Below, piece by piece: positions 1 through 11,300 of a stretch of DNA of 64,000 nt. The DNA comes from Gnetum montanum (taxonomy: Eukaryota; Streptophyta; Gnetopsida; Gnetales; Gnetaceae). Position numbers and translations under genes: made by a program. The stretch covers positions 1 to 64,000 of the forward strand of contig MNCI01016226.1 of assembly GCA_015680685.1 (NCBI GenBank), in the 5' to 3' direction. The notes below the pieces were generated by a model. It searched no databases. It was not told where the DNA came from and saw only the letters and a program-made list of their open reading frames with translations. Position 1 is the first letter of the stretch; each line of letters begins with the position of its first letter.

Positions 1-835
1 ATTGGATCAAATCATGAAAGTGAGGTAGGGACCACTTGAACCTATGCAAAGGTTCATTCAGAGATGGAATGCAATGCTCAATGAGATCCTTGAGATTATC
101 TCTAAGATCCACCTTTATGCCATCTTCAATGAAGCAATCAATGACTACATTAAGTCAAAGCTATACTACTTAGAACCTCAATCCTTGATCTAAGCCTTTT
201 TTGAAAATTAAGAACATCAAGGAGGTTACTAAGGCTAGCAACAATCCAACCTATGTGGCCTATAAAAACCAACATACAAGAAGAGATAGGGAAAAAATCA
301 AATAAGTACAAACAACTATGGCCGCAGTAACAAAAGAGCCAAAACAAGAAAAAAGCAGAGATTACCACATGCAACACATCTTCTAACTCATCTCAACTAT
401 CTACCTCCTATACCTCCAACTAGCCAAGACCAAATTTTAAATGCAAGGATAGAACTAGGTATGCTAAGTTACCTATGAAGCCCTCTGAACTACTAGAACA
501 ATTACTTAGAAACAACCATATTCAACTTAAGAAATTATATAAGGAAGCTTGTAAGAGGTATGATTATCTTTGTGAGATAGATAGGGGTCCAATGTTGGCA
601 ACAAAAGATGATCCAAAACTACTAAAGTACTTTACAATTGACAAGTTTTGCCATTATCATCAACTACGTGGTCATGATACTAATTTTTGCTTAGCATTGA
701 AAGATGATCTTTAGAAGATGATGGATCGTGGAGAGCTAGTGTTAAATGAGTCCAAATATCTAAATGCCAAAAATATCTATTACGCCATAGTCTCATTCAC
801 AATAACTAAATGGTCTAGTCCTCCTAGAGAATGAT
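1..835 (+). pseudogene. gag relic, TAT/Ogre-like Ty3/gypsy copy A
   Basis: This is the capsid/nucleocapsid part of a Ty3/gypsy gag, entering the window already inside the gene. The first 180 bases encode a retrotrans_gag segment (LDQIMK..GPLEPMQRFIQ, then a YIKSKLYYLEP block) that aligns with the same block of copy B at 12,560-12,750. Bases 475-714 encode the lineage's modified zinc knuckle, CHYHQLRGHDTNFC, followed by LALKDDL and MMDRGELVLN. This C-x-x-H...GH-x-T-x-x-C form followed by LK-D/E is typical of TAT/Ogre gag proteins. Several in-frame TAG/TAA codons interrupt it, so it is not functional. Copies B and C carry the same domain. Confidence 0.8.
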
Positions 836-1690
836 TTATCATCAAGGTATCACCTCAGTCTCAAAACATAAATCCAAAACCCTCTTCATCATAAGGCTAC
901 CACCACTTATAACCCCTAAGAAGCCTTTTGTTATATGTGTTCCACCTTCAGTGGTATTAACTTCATAATATAAACAACATGTTAGCAGTCCTTCTAAGTC
1001 TAGTAAACCATTCATTATTAGGGTCCCTTTATCATCCACAAGCAAAACTACAACAACTCATGACTAATGCTTACCCATTGTGGCCAATAACTTAACGATT
1101 AACAAGAAATCATCATTGCAACGGTGATGATAATAACCTTCACCAAATCAAAAACTAAGCCCATTGAAGGTAGCCAATAACAAAAGGATTAAATGCAAGC
1201 TAACCAACCAAAACCTACACCAAGGCTAGCTCTACCCATTGACACCACTGTCCAAATTATGTCAACCAATTTACTAATAGAGAATCATGAATTGGGTATG
1301 AGCAAGAGGTTCAACCAACATACACTAAAACGTGAGCTAAAGATTCTAGGAAGAATGGAGGAAATTAAAACTACCAAGGTTGAAAAATCACATGCCAAAG
1401 AAAAGAATTTGTTAACAACAATGGAATAAGATAAATGATCTCTAAAATAAAAGATCATTGCATTGAACCTATATGACCTTTTCATAACTTCTCTTTCTTA
1501 TAAAGATGTGCTAGCTCAAATGTTGAATTTCACTTCTTTGAGTGAAGACATGCTTGCTAATAAAGAATTCATTTACTTTGTCATTGAACAAAGTTCACTC
1601 AAAGAAAATAAATATCAACCCAAGCTTACCTTTCCTAACAAGTAAAGGTTAATCTATGAAATGGAGAAGTGCTATCCACTCCTCTTCTCA
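836..1690 (+). pseudogene. gag-protease linker of copy A
   Basis: This is low-conservation coding sequence between the zinc-knuckle domain and the protease. It contains diverged copies of a short peptide repeat of the form PF-V/I-I-x-VP (KPFVICVPP near 925, KPFIIRVP near 1,005), which recurs in the same position in copies B and C. Downstream, 1,463-1,645 encodes LYDLFITS, matching LYDLIITS before the protease of copy B at about 14,075. Stops are frequent. No catalytic domain is visible; it may be a linker or tether region. Confidence 0.6.
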
Positions 1691-2180
1691 TTACCATATG
1701 TGTTGGCAACTATAAGTTCATCATGTTCATGTAGATGATGGGGCAACAACTAATGTGGTACTTTTTATCATTGTTGAGAATCTAGGCCTAATCAAAAACA
1801 TCCAAGAAACCTCTACCTCTACACTCAAGTCATTCAACATGTTGTGGGTAGTGTTACAAGGCTCTATCTCATTAGACTTTTAAGCTGGAAAACAAATTTC
1901 CACGTCCACCAACTTCCTAGTAGTCAAAAAAATATCAAGTCTTAACATAATCCTAGGAAGACCATGGTTGGCTAAGCTTCAAGTAGTCTCATCTTCTATA
2001 CATTAGGAGATTCACTTATCATATGAGGATGGTGAAATTTTGATTCCTGGAAATACAATGTGCTCACCATCTATTAACAATGTCAACATTAACTAAGGTT
2101 CAAAGGTGGAATTTTAAGATAAACTCTCAATGCTCAAGCTGGGGCCAATAACAATAATAACAACAAGGCTAAAATCTCTA
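1691..2180 (+). pseudogene. retropepsin-like protease relic of copy A
   Basis: An aspartic protease of a Ty3/gypsy polyprotein. The active-site loop reads VDDGATTNVV (first Asp and Gly kept), followed by a conserved ENLGLI segment. The C-terminal flap/hydrophobic motif NIILGRPWLAKLQ lies at about 1,945-1,985. The same order is seen in copies B (14,330-14,600) and C (24,041-24,330, minus). Stop codons are scattered through the frame. The tail to 2,180 corresponds to the post-protease extension of copy B. Confidence 0.7.
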
Positions 2181-2439
2181 ACCATATAATATTAAATGAT
2201 CAATGAGAATACCTATCGATTACCATATCAAATAAGAAGAACGATGAGCATAAGATCATATAAAAGAATCCCCTTGATCTATCAAAAATCAAGCAACACA
2301 TATATCATAGACATCTTATCCCTTATTTTGTCAATACTAATTCATTTACCTTTGCAGCCTTATATCATGTCTTGGTGTGTATGTGATTATTATTTTTTCT
2401 TTCAAGATTATCCCATACTTGCTAGAAAAGTATGGCCAT

Positions 2440-2890
2440 GACCTACCAAGACCTAAAACTAGTAAGATAATTGCATGATAGGGCCTAAAATTGATGTTCC
2501 ATCAAGGCCTAAAACTAGCAAAACAATGGTCCACTAAGGCCTAAAAATGACAAGAAAATGGACTACCATGGCCAAAAACTAATGGTTTGCCAAGGCCTAA
2601 AATTGCCAACACAATGGTCCACCAAAGCCTAAAATTGGCAACACCATGGCTTGCCAAGGCCTAAACTTGAAAAAAAAAATGGCTCACCAAGTTCTAAAAC
2701 TGGTAAGGTAAATGACCTACGAAGGCCTAAAACTAATTGGGTACCAAGGCCTAAAACTGGCAACACAATGGCCCACCAAGGCCTAAAACTAGTAACACCA
2801 TGGCCCATCAAGGCCTAAAACTAGCAAGATAATGGCCTACCAAGCCTAAAACTTGTGGAGGCATGGCCTACCAGGGCCTAAAACTAGAAA
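2440..2890 (+). repeat. 33-36 bp minisatellite (GGCCTAAAACTGGCAA-type), copy A
   Basis: About a dozen head-to-tail copies of a degenerate unit with the core ccaaggcctaaaactggcaa and a variable atggcc half. The same core recurs just after the protease region of copies B (19,755-19,895) and C (23,285-23,520 and 23,690-23,760, other strand). It is therefore an internal component of this element family, sitting in the non-coding stretch between protease and RT. Confidence 0.85.
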
Positions 2891-4789
2891 ATATGTCATT
2901 TATCTTCCTTTTCCTTTGCATATACATTATCACTAATTTTTACTTTAACAATTACATCTTGTTTTACATTTTCCATTTTATCATAGCATATTTTCAAATT
3001 TCACTTTGTATCCTTATTATAGGAAAATATAAAACATAAAAGACTAAAAAATGTTTTAAAACTTAAAATTGAAATAATAGCCATAGTAACATACTATGAC
3101 AATAACAAAAAAATAAAGGGCCATTAGCTATAGCTACAATGTGTAATAGAGAACAACAAAAATAATACATGGTCTTTGTGGCCATAATAGGCAAACAAAA
3201 ATAGCTACAACAATATAACAAAAATAATAGATTATAACTAGTCCATCAGTGATAAAAACTAAGCCATAGGAGGAGGAGGAGAATCATCATCATAAACATC
3301 ATCATTGTCAATACTAGGGATGTGTAGACAAAACAAACATCAAAACTATTATAACATAAAACCACATCTTAGACTAAAACTACAACATAAGGTAACATAA
3401 AAATCAACATAAAACCAAGCTTTTCACAATGTAGAAAGGAAAAATTAATACCATTAGAGCTTAATGAATGAAATTTTTCAAAACATAGTAGTCAAACAAT
3501 TCAAGAAATGCTCATATGCTTAGGATATGGGAAGAAAACTTGAAGAAGCATAAGGTTTCTTGGCTATTAGAGCCCAGACGCTACCATACCTTCTCATAAA
3601 AAGCCTCAAAGCCCCTCATACATTTTGATATCTAGCCCAAAAGGTGACACACACTGGTCAGAAGCCTAGGATAAATCTAGAATTATCAAAACTAAAGCCT
3701 AAACACCCAATTCCATCAACATTAGCCTAAAAACCAAAAAATTTAAAACCAAAACCCAAGATTGACTAGTGCAGGATCCCATGATTGAGAAAAACACTAG
3801 AATAATTTTTAAAAAACTATTTTTGATCTTGGATGTAGAGAACACAACAAGGACAACCTAAATTTACCATCACCACTATAGTTACAATGTAGAAAAATCT
3901 AGAATTTCATGAAATTTTAACTAAAAAGCCTTGGTTTGCATTGAATTAAATGTAGTAAAAGCCCTACAATATTTTTTTAAAAAAATCTAAACTTGCTTTA
4001 GAACCCTTGTACATTGTATTTTTCATCATTAGAAATCCTAGATGTTGACCCATGTGGTCAAAAGATCATTAACACTACCAATTTTTCCATGGAAAAATTG
4101 CAAAATTTCCAAAAAAGGCTAGAAGGCTATACATTGGGTTGAAAAAAATCCATAAAAATTCAAAAAAATTTAGAAAAATATGATTCCACCTTCGATATAG
4201 CTGAAAAACCCTGAACAACATATCTATGTAGTCAAAATGTGAAAATCTACTCATACATAATCTAAAAAAAACCTCAAAATTTTGCTAAAATTGGAAAAAA
4301 TAAGATGAAAATGTTGTGTGTGGGTGCGGAAAAAAATTCAAAATTTCCCCAATAGATGCTAAAAATCCCAAATTTTTCTTCTAACATTATTGAGAAGCCT
4401 AGATCATGGATTCAACATAAAAAAAAAATTTAACCTAGACAAGCCTAGAGGTGGGAAAATGTTTTTACAAATTCATTAAAAATCATAAAAAATGATGAGA
4501 AGTTGGTACCTAATGGTCCTTGACAAAGATTCTTCACTTTTAGAAGGATCTAAAAGCCTAGAGATGATCTATACTACTTCATTTGCCTCATCCAACACTA
4601 GATTTTAGATAGTCAATTCCATTTTTTTCATCAAAATAGCCAAATTCATGAGTTTTGCTATAGAAAGAAGTCCAAATCACTAACTCTGCTACAAAATATA
4701 CTAAGTGCAAGGATTGATAAATGCCAAAATTACTACAAAATGTTCAATTTTTAATCACAACAATAACTCCTACACGTTGCCATTGGAAA
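2891..4789. other. AT-rich stretch, no supported gene
   Basis: No reading frame of note on either strand. A pyrimidine-rich run ending in ttattatag near 3,020 resembles a 3' splice site but no pol sequence follows it. On the minus strand, 3,240-3,315 could encode an acidic, proline-ending tail, but this is too short to call. The position fits the expanded non-coding spacer of copy A. Confidence 0.4.
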
Positions 4790-6240
4790 ATTGAAAGAGG
4801 AAATGGCTTCCAACACTGGTTTCTTATGTCAAAATCCTTTGAAAAAGCCCTATATTTTGCCTATAAAACACCTTGCAAGCCAAGATAGAATCCTCCACAT
4901 GTTGAGATTAGCTCCACATGTTGAAATTAGTTTCACATGTTGGGTCTTTGTAGAAATCTCCACTTTTCTAGTTCAAATGTGATCACCTAGTCAATTTTTG
5001 GTGTTGTGTGGGCCCCATGAGACTTGGGCAAGAATACCAAAAACCCCACACATTGGTCTATAAACTACTTAGGAAGAATAGATGAAGAAACAAGCCTTAC
5101 ATGTTGCATTTTATTTGAGATTTCTAGCTTCCTAGCCTTACATGTTAAAAGTTAAGTCAGGGTTGATAATGGATGGACCCCATTAATCACTACCCAAAGT
5201 ATCTAGGGTTCGACATGTTGAAGGTGAAAATACACTGAAAAATCAAGTCCCAAATGTTGCTAAAATTCTCTTGTAGCTTCACACATTGAAAACCTAAGCC
5301 TCACACATTGTGGAAGCATGTGGGCCAACATGTAGAGCTTGGGTTCTTCACCACACATTAATCATATAAGCTCCACACACTATGCTAGCATGTGGGATAG
5401 CATGTGAAGCAAGAACAAAAACTTGACCTTTTCAAACCTAACCATATGCTACCCAGAGGATCCCACCAAGCCTCAAAAACTCAACAAGATTCCCAAGCAC
5501 CAAAATCCCACCCAACAAAGCCTACATGTTGAGGGTTTAGAGCCCACACATTGGAAACCGTAGTTCCACACATTGGGCCGATGTGTGAGACATCAAGAAA
5601 ATCCAAACTTGATCAACACACATCATAATTTGCCTAATATGGGTGAAAAAAAAATGCAAATCTTACCTCATAGCTTGGATGCTACTATGGAAGACTAGAA
5701 ACACGAACAACCTTGTTAAAAATCCCCAAAAACTGTCAAGTTCAACTTCACACATTGGGAATCAAGTTCCACACATTGTTGTAGCATGTGGAACAATGTG
5801 TGAAGCCTACACCAATATTAATCATGTTCATAACTACTCATAAGTTATCTCGCAGGTCCCACAAGACCTAGAATAGAAAATTAAGAAATTAACCTTCACA
5901 AGTTGGAAAAACTAGGTTTTGGCTCCACATGTTGGAAACCCTAGTTCCACACATTGGGCCAATGTGTGGGCCAACAAGTAAACATCAAAAAGCCTCTAAC
6001 TTGGTTAATGCAGCTCATTTTTTATTCCAAATGATCCAACAAATTGTAGATCTCTCTTCTAAGTCCTAAAAGCTAAACTAGAAGCCTAGAGAAGCCAAAA
6101 GCCTTGTTGAAATCAATACAAAATGATCTATTAAGTTCCACACGTTAAGGAACCAAGCCCCACATGTTTTGGTATCATGTGGGCCAATGTTTGAAGCCTG
6201 TATCAACAATTGACACATTTAAATTTGCTCAAACATAGTC
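4790..6240. repeat. CACA(C/T)(A/G)TTG-rich degenerate repeat region
   Basis: Dozens of dispersed copies of cacatgttg or cacacattggg in both orientations (the complement reads caatgtgtgg), usually preceded by ttcca or ctcca. The motif resumes at 29,430-29,730, immediately beyond the downstream LTR of element G. That supports one stretch split by G's insertion at about 6,245. The same motif is scattered in the LTR at 32,113-33,226. Confidence 0.65.
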
Positions 6241-6245
6241 AAGGA

Positions 6246-7730
6246 TGAAACAGCACCAAGAAAATTCATGTTATAACTTTTTGGCACTAGAACCTTCACC
6301 ATTAAACTTGAGGCTAGATTTTCATTATAAAATGTAAGGTTTGTAGTCCATGAATTACAATATTACATACTTTAATTTATTGAGGCTAAAAATGCTTCAT
6401 AAGTTGTTATTGCCTTACTTCCCAAGTGAAAAATTTATGTCATGTTTATATTTGGGCTTCAAAAGGCTGAAAATACCTTGGTAACTATCATATTTGGTGT
6501 TTTCATGGGTTTTATGTTAGCCATAGACAAACTCGCATTGGAAACACTTGCAGTCAATGTGGAAATTGTTGGGCTTTAATTTTCATAACAAGTTTAGTGT
6601 AGCTCCAGCATGGTTCCAATGAGGATGAGGCTTCCTCGCTAGCCAACGTAGCTCCAGCATGGTTCTAGCATGGTCCCAGTGAGGATGAGGCTTCCTCACT
6701 AGCCAATGTAACTCAAGCATAGTCCTAGTGAGGATGAGGCTTCCTTACTAACCAACGTAGCTCAAGTGTAGTCCTAGTGAGGATGAGGCTTCCTTGCTAG
6801 CCAACATAGCTCTAGTGTAGTTTTAGCAATGATGCCACAATTCTAACATGGTTTGACAAAGGCAACATAGTTGGATAAAGCCACTGTAGTTTTGGTGAAT
6901 CTAGCATAGTTGCCAAATTTTGTTTACTACTTATAGTGCTCAGTGTAGTTTTGATGGCCTGGGTGCCTCAAAACTTTCCAGAAATAGAAATCTATGTTGG
7001 AAATGATGTTCTATCACATCTACAAATCACATCAATCTATTAGCAATCATGGAAAAAATTTTCAGAAAAAAATCAAAAATAGTATGACCTATTAAAGCAA
7101 AATTCGAACACATCAAACAAGTTTTTTCAGGAGGGCAAGTTCTACAACTTTAGACCTTGAGCACTTGAAACCTTTTGGGCATTTTTTAAAGACTTATTTG
7201 GAAACTTGATAATTGGCTAAGCATTGGAGACTTGTAGTTCATTTCCCAATAGCAAAAATTCAAGCATTTACCCACCATTTCTCAACTAGCATAGTAGATC
7301 AAACCTGAGAACTAATAAAGAGTTTCAGGAGTGGAACTTTGGAATGCCTAGATCATGAAGTTGACTACAAAATGCACTCTACAAATTTCACTAGAACTAC
7401 AACCACTTATTACATAGCTCTTTGTGCATTTTAATCATAAAAAAAACTTTTACTCCCTTGAAATTTTTGTATCTACAACTATTATTATTTTCAATAAAAT
7501 TTATAGTTCATTTGTTTTGTGGAAGTTTATTTTTGTTGTTTCTCTTGGCTAGATCTACAATTTTTTTTTCAATTCTTTTACACTTTTCTTATAATTTCTA
7601 AGTTCCTAGCTAATCGACAATATCATCCAAGGCCCTTCGGATTCTCTTCTTGAAGGCCCTTGGGTTTTGAATTTAAACTATTTCACCTAGAATTTTTGGT
7701 ATTCTAGCCCTAAAGTTTTCAAGAGTTACA
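6246..7730 (+). mobile_element. 5' LTR of element G (TAT/Ogre-like)
   Basis: Long direct match to 27,891-29,428. Shared blocks include the start TGAAACA...AAGAAAATTCATGTT, a 49-bp minisatellite, the stretch around aactttggaatgc, and the end before the primer site. It starts with TG at 6,246 and ends ...gagttaca at 7,730; a primer-site-like TGGCACTAGAAGGAGGG follows five bases later. The two copies are about 80% alike by eye, so the insertion is old. Confidence 0.8.
6605..6832 (+). repeat. 49-bp minisatellite in U3 of the G 5' LTR
   Basis: Four to five tandem copies of a unit with the core gaggatgaggcttcctcact followed by agccaa.gtagctc. The downstream LTR (28,250-28,690) has about nine copies of the same unit, so copy number changed between the two LTRs. 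Confidence 0.85.
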
Positions 7731-7735
7731 ATTTC

Positions 7736-7754
7736 TGGCACTAGAAGGAGGGCC
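7736..7754 (+). promoter_or_regulatory. primer-binding-site-like sequence of element G
   Basis: TGGCACTAGAAGGAGGGCC begins five bases after the LTR end, the usual place for a tRNA primer site. Element B has TGGTGCTAGAAGG in the same position (10,776). I cannot name the priming tRNA from memory. Confidence 0.55.
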
Positions 7755-8439
7755 TTTGCCTAAGTTCTTTACCTAAATTCTATACTATCCTTATTTAATT
7801 ACCAGTTCCAATTGTTGTCTACCTTTGTTGACATTAAAAAACCTTTAACTTTTTCCAAGAAAACTTGCCAAGAAACTAATGTTGCCATCCATTCTCCTGC
7901 AACCAATACCTAGTGTGGTTGTTACAATGAGTTTGGGTGTTGTTGTGAAATTTACAGCAGTTGCTAAACTTCCAAAGAATAGCATAGTTTCTCAAAAAAC
8001 CCACAACATTTGGCTGTTAACACTTGGCCTTCGATTTTCCAAAGGCCAACATGCCTTTCCATCACCCATTTTCTATTGCGATTTTTTTCATCAAGTCTTT
8101 CGGAAAAACCAACACATTTTCCCCCTTTACCAAACTATCCAGTGTAGTTTTGGTGAACCAATTACATTTTCCATAATCACATAAACCCTAGCATTATTTT
8201 TCAAGCTACCCAGTGCCAGTGTATCTTTGAAAAAACTATATTTTTTCTTAGTTGAACAATAATACCTAGTGTAGTTTTCCATAAAAGAAAAATATACCAG
8301 CATCTCTTAACACAGAAAAAAAAACTTACTTTTTTTATCATCAAATTTTTGAAAAAAATACTAGCATATATTTCCAAAACCCAACATATTACTAATAACC
8401 ATATTTTTCATATTTAAATTTTCACAACAACTGTTGGAC
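7755..8439 (+). other. untranslated leader of element G
   Basis: No convincing coding potential. A 101-codon open frame at 7,879-8,184 has no recognisable composition or motif and lies where an element leader is expected. Confidence 0.45.
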
Positions 8440-8620
8440 TTTTTAAAGCCCATCTTAATTTTGCAAAGCCCAACTTAGTTTTTTATAGCCCAGTGTAGTT
8501 TTATAAAGCCTAGCTTAGTTTTTATTGGCCCATTTTAGTTTTATAAAGCCCAGCTTAGTTTTGCAAAGACCAACTTAGTTTTTGTTGCCCTAGCGTAGTT
8601 TTTATTTTTACCAATTAATG
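8440..8620 (+). repeat. ~22-bp minisatellite in the G leader
   Basis: About eight degenerate copies of agcccagcttagttttata arranged head to tail, ending shortly before the gag start of element G. Confidence 0.75.
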
Positions 8621-8739
8621 TCATTTCATAAATCAATCGTGCTATGACTAGACCTTACATACATGGCCTCCAGCCAAGATGCAATTTGTGTCTATGACCT
8701 GAAAGACCCTACATTCATAGAACAAAGCAATTACTCTAA

Positions 8740-9099
8740 CAAAGGGCTAGAACCCTAGATTTTGTGGTTATTAATCAAAATTTTTATAATTTCCTCTATG
8801 CCAAGATACAAGTTGATCTCTTGATACCACACTTTAAGTTTGATGCCAAGCATCAATTTGAAATTATACATAGGGATGAAAAAGAATACATCTCATCCCC
8901 TTATGACAAGATGATCCTCACCAACTTTATGCACAACTGCTCCTACAACTCATAGAAGTCGATGAGTGGAGCAAGAAGTTTAGTTTAGAAGGTCACAAAG
9001 AAGAGTAGAATGAGTTTGATGTTAAATCAAAGCCCAACACCTTTATCGAGAGCCTTTTCTAATAATTAGCTCCTCAAACTACTGCTTCCAATTCAACCT
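8740..9099 (+). pseudogene. N-terminal gag fragment of element G
   Basis: The frame from 8,755 encodes VINQNFYNFLYAKIQVDLL and then IIHRDEKEYISSPYDKMIL. It matches the gag start of copy B (VNNEQYNFIYMKLQVGLF, then KLIH..GQEYIPSFVDIIL, 11,404-11,560). The frame dies after about 100 codons and is cut at 9,100 by the LTR of unit B. No other coding part of G is found; its 3' region resumes at 27,520. G is therefore a deleted or non-autonomous element. Confidence 0.65.
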
Positions 9100-9169
9100 T
9101 GAAACACCACCAAATTTGGGCTACAGCTTCTCGATTGCAAATTTGTTTAAGTGTCAACATGAGGCAAAT

Positions 9170-9740
9170 TTTTTCTAAGTGTTGGGACTATGCTCTCCAC
9201 TACCCTAGAGTGTAGTTAGCCTAGTGAAGAGTGTAGTTAGCTCCAAAAAAGAAATTTTTACAATTTTTCCTAAGTGTCATCATGAAGCAAGAAGTTGCAA
9301 ATTTTTCTAAGTGTTAGGACTATGCTTTCCATTGCCCCAAAGTGTAGTCATCTTAATAGAGAGCATAGTCAACACCAAAGGCTAGTTTTGTAAATTTTTA
9401 TATGTGTTAAGCTAGTAGTTGCAGATTTTTCTAAGTGCCAAGACTACACTTTCCACTACCTTCAAGCATAGTCAAGCGTAGTCAGCATGGAAGACCCAAT
9501 TTTGTAGAAATTTTCTAACTGATAAAACTATGCTCTCCACTACCCTGGAGTGTAGTCAAGTGTAGTCAACTAAAAGCTAGATTTTGCAAAATTTTTCAAG
9601 TGCTAGGACTACGCTTGACCCTAGTTGGAAGCATAGTCAACCTCCTATGGAGAGTGTAGTTAGCACACAACTATTTTCTGCAAAATTTTTCTAAGTGTTT
9701 TGACTACGCTCTCCCCTAGTCAAGAGTGTAGTTAACTAGA
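9170..9740 (+). repeat. ~100-115 bp tandem units with self-complementary GACTACGCTCTCC / GAGTGTAGTC cores
   Basis: Five to six diverged units of aaatttttctaagtgttagg followed by actacgctctccac...ggagtgtagtca. Each unit contains a short inverted pair (actacgctct / agagtgtagt) able to form a hairpin. It lies in U3, upstream of the TATA box. Confidence 0.7.
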
Positions 9741-10133
9741 ACAGCCTCCCAAGGCCTCCACAATGCAACATCGTCATTCATCTTAGCTCCAACTCATCTC
9801 TAACAAGCATAGTTAGCAAAAATGTATCTTTTTTGTACTCCCTTTTTATCCCCAAGTTGTAACTACGCTTGACCCTACTTGAGACAATGGACAACATAGT
9901 CCTAGAGCATAGTCTCCAAAGTTACATTTTTTAGGTACATTACAATATTTTTAGCACATGCACATGTAGTTGACAATGTAGTCATAGTCTTGTAGTCTCA
10001 CAAAGTCTACCAAAGCACACCAAAGCACAACAACACCACTAGCCTCAGTGAAGAATGTAGTTGGGTGTAGCATAGTCCCAACCATCCCATGTCCACGTGG
10101 TAGCCAATCCACATTTCACACTAACCCTAGACC

Positions 10134-10141
10134 TATAAATA
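10134..10141 (+). promoter_or_regulatory. TATA box of unit B LTR
   Basis: cctataaatacccc, in the same LTR position as tataaata at 26,877 and, inverted, at 21,624-21,631. Confidence 0.6.
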
Positions 10142-10775
10142 CCCCAGCTCTCTATGTTTTAGTGGTTTACAAAAATTGAAGCAAGATTAGCAAATTTGGA
10201 GCACATTTGACATTTTTGCAAGGCAAGGCATTCGCACACCACCATAGCTCACCGTAGGACATCGTGGACCACTGCTGTCTACTGCACACCATAATGATGA
10301 ACCTGGTAGGCACAAGCACTATGGTAGAATGTTAGTCTTTGTAGCCAGACATCCCCAATATTATGGCTACACTATCCACTACACCTGTTATACACCATGT
10401 ACCTTCTAACCCCTTCTAAAGTTAACTATGCTCAACCCCATTTGGGGTGGTGCCACTTTCTCTCTTGCTCTCTTTCCATACATTTTTAGCATTTTGCTTG
10501 TATTTTTTACTATTTTTACACATAACCATGCATTTACACCCTTGTTTTGCATCGAAAACCTTAACTACGCTCACCCCCATTAACACCACAAACTCTGCTT
10601 GACACTTAGCATCATTTGGCATTGCATTTGGTAAGTCCCCGTTCAATCAACAAGACTATTCTAGGTATTCCATCTTTGCCTCTAGCAAGCGCCCACATGA
10701 ACATGGGGTTAGGACTATGCACCCATAGACCCCTCAGTGTTCTAGCCATTGATACTTTCAATCACTATGGTTTTC

Positions 10776-10790
10776 TGGTGCTAGAAGGTC
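10776..10790 (+). promoter_or_regulatory. primer-binding-site-like sequence of unit B
   Basis: TGGTGCTAGAAGG starts a few bases beyond the LTR end, paralleling the site at 7,736. Confidence 0.5.
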
Positions 10791-11300
10791 AAGCATTTTT
10801 TCTCTTTTAGACTTTATTTCTTGGTTGTTTTGTGTGCTCTCTACATCATCGTTGCTAGCTTTGGGCTACCGCAAACCTAACACCCCTATGGACCTACCAT
10901 GTTTGGTAGTAGCTAGATCTTAGGCTAGTGTAGGCATTGTCTACAAACTGGTTGGTGTAGATTGGACCCCATTATCAGTTTCCCTGGAACCCTATGTAGC
11001 AACCTCAAAGCTTCCATTCATACACTTAGCTAAATTTTGGGCTTTTAGTAGATAGTGTAGTTAGCTCTTAGCATTGAGAACATAGTTAGCTCTTAGCATA
11101 GAGAGTGTAGTCTCTATACTTAGCCATTTTTCTGTAGTCTTTAGGCTTAGCCATTTTTCCAAAGTTAGCCATTTTTTTGTAGTTTTTAGACTTATCCATG
11201 TTCTTGCAATTTCTAGACTTAGCTATTTCTTATACAAATTTTGATTAGCTCCATGAATTCTAACCAAACTTTGGCATTAGTCCCAAGTACATTTTCTATC
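10791..11300 (+). other. leader of unit B
   Basis: No gene. It contains short repeats of cttagccatttttc and tgtagttagctcttagcat. Confidence 0.45.

Larger units (their letters stand above)
9100..10769 (+). mobile_element. 5' LTR of unit B
   Basis: It begins TGAAACACCACCAAATTTGG, matching the LTR starts at 27,891 and on the minus strand at 22,121. Its U5 end (10,640-10,769) aligns with 27,380-27,514 and, inverted, with 20,860-21,000. A TATA box lies at 10,134. The five bases before it are aacct; the five after the proposed partner LTR (27,514) are agcct, a 4/5 match that may be a target-site duplication. The LTR is about 1.67 kb. Confidence 0.7.

Noticed and set aside
3240-3315. minus-strand acidic, proline-ending peptide as the end of another captured gene
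   Set aside because: Too short, with only a weak acceptor upstream and no other exon nearby.
7879-8184. 101-codon open frame in the G leader
   Set aside because: No motif, no counterpart in related copies, and it lies between primer site and gag start, where a leader is expected.
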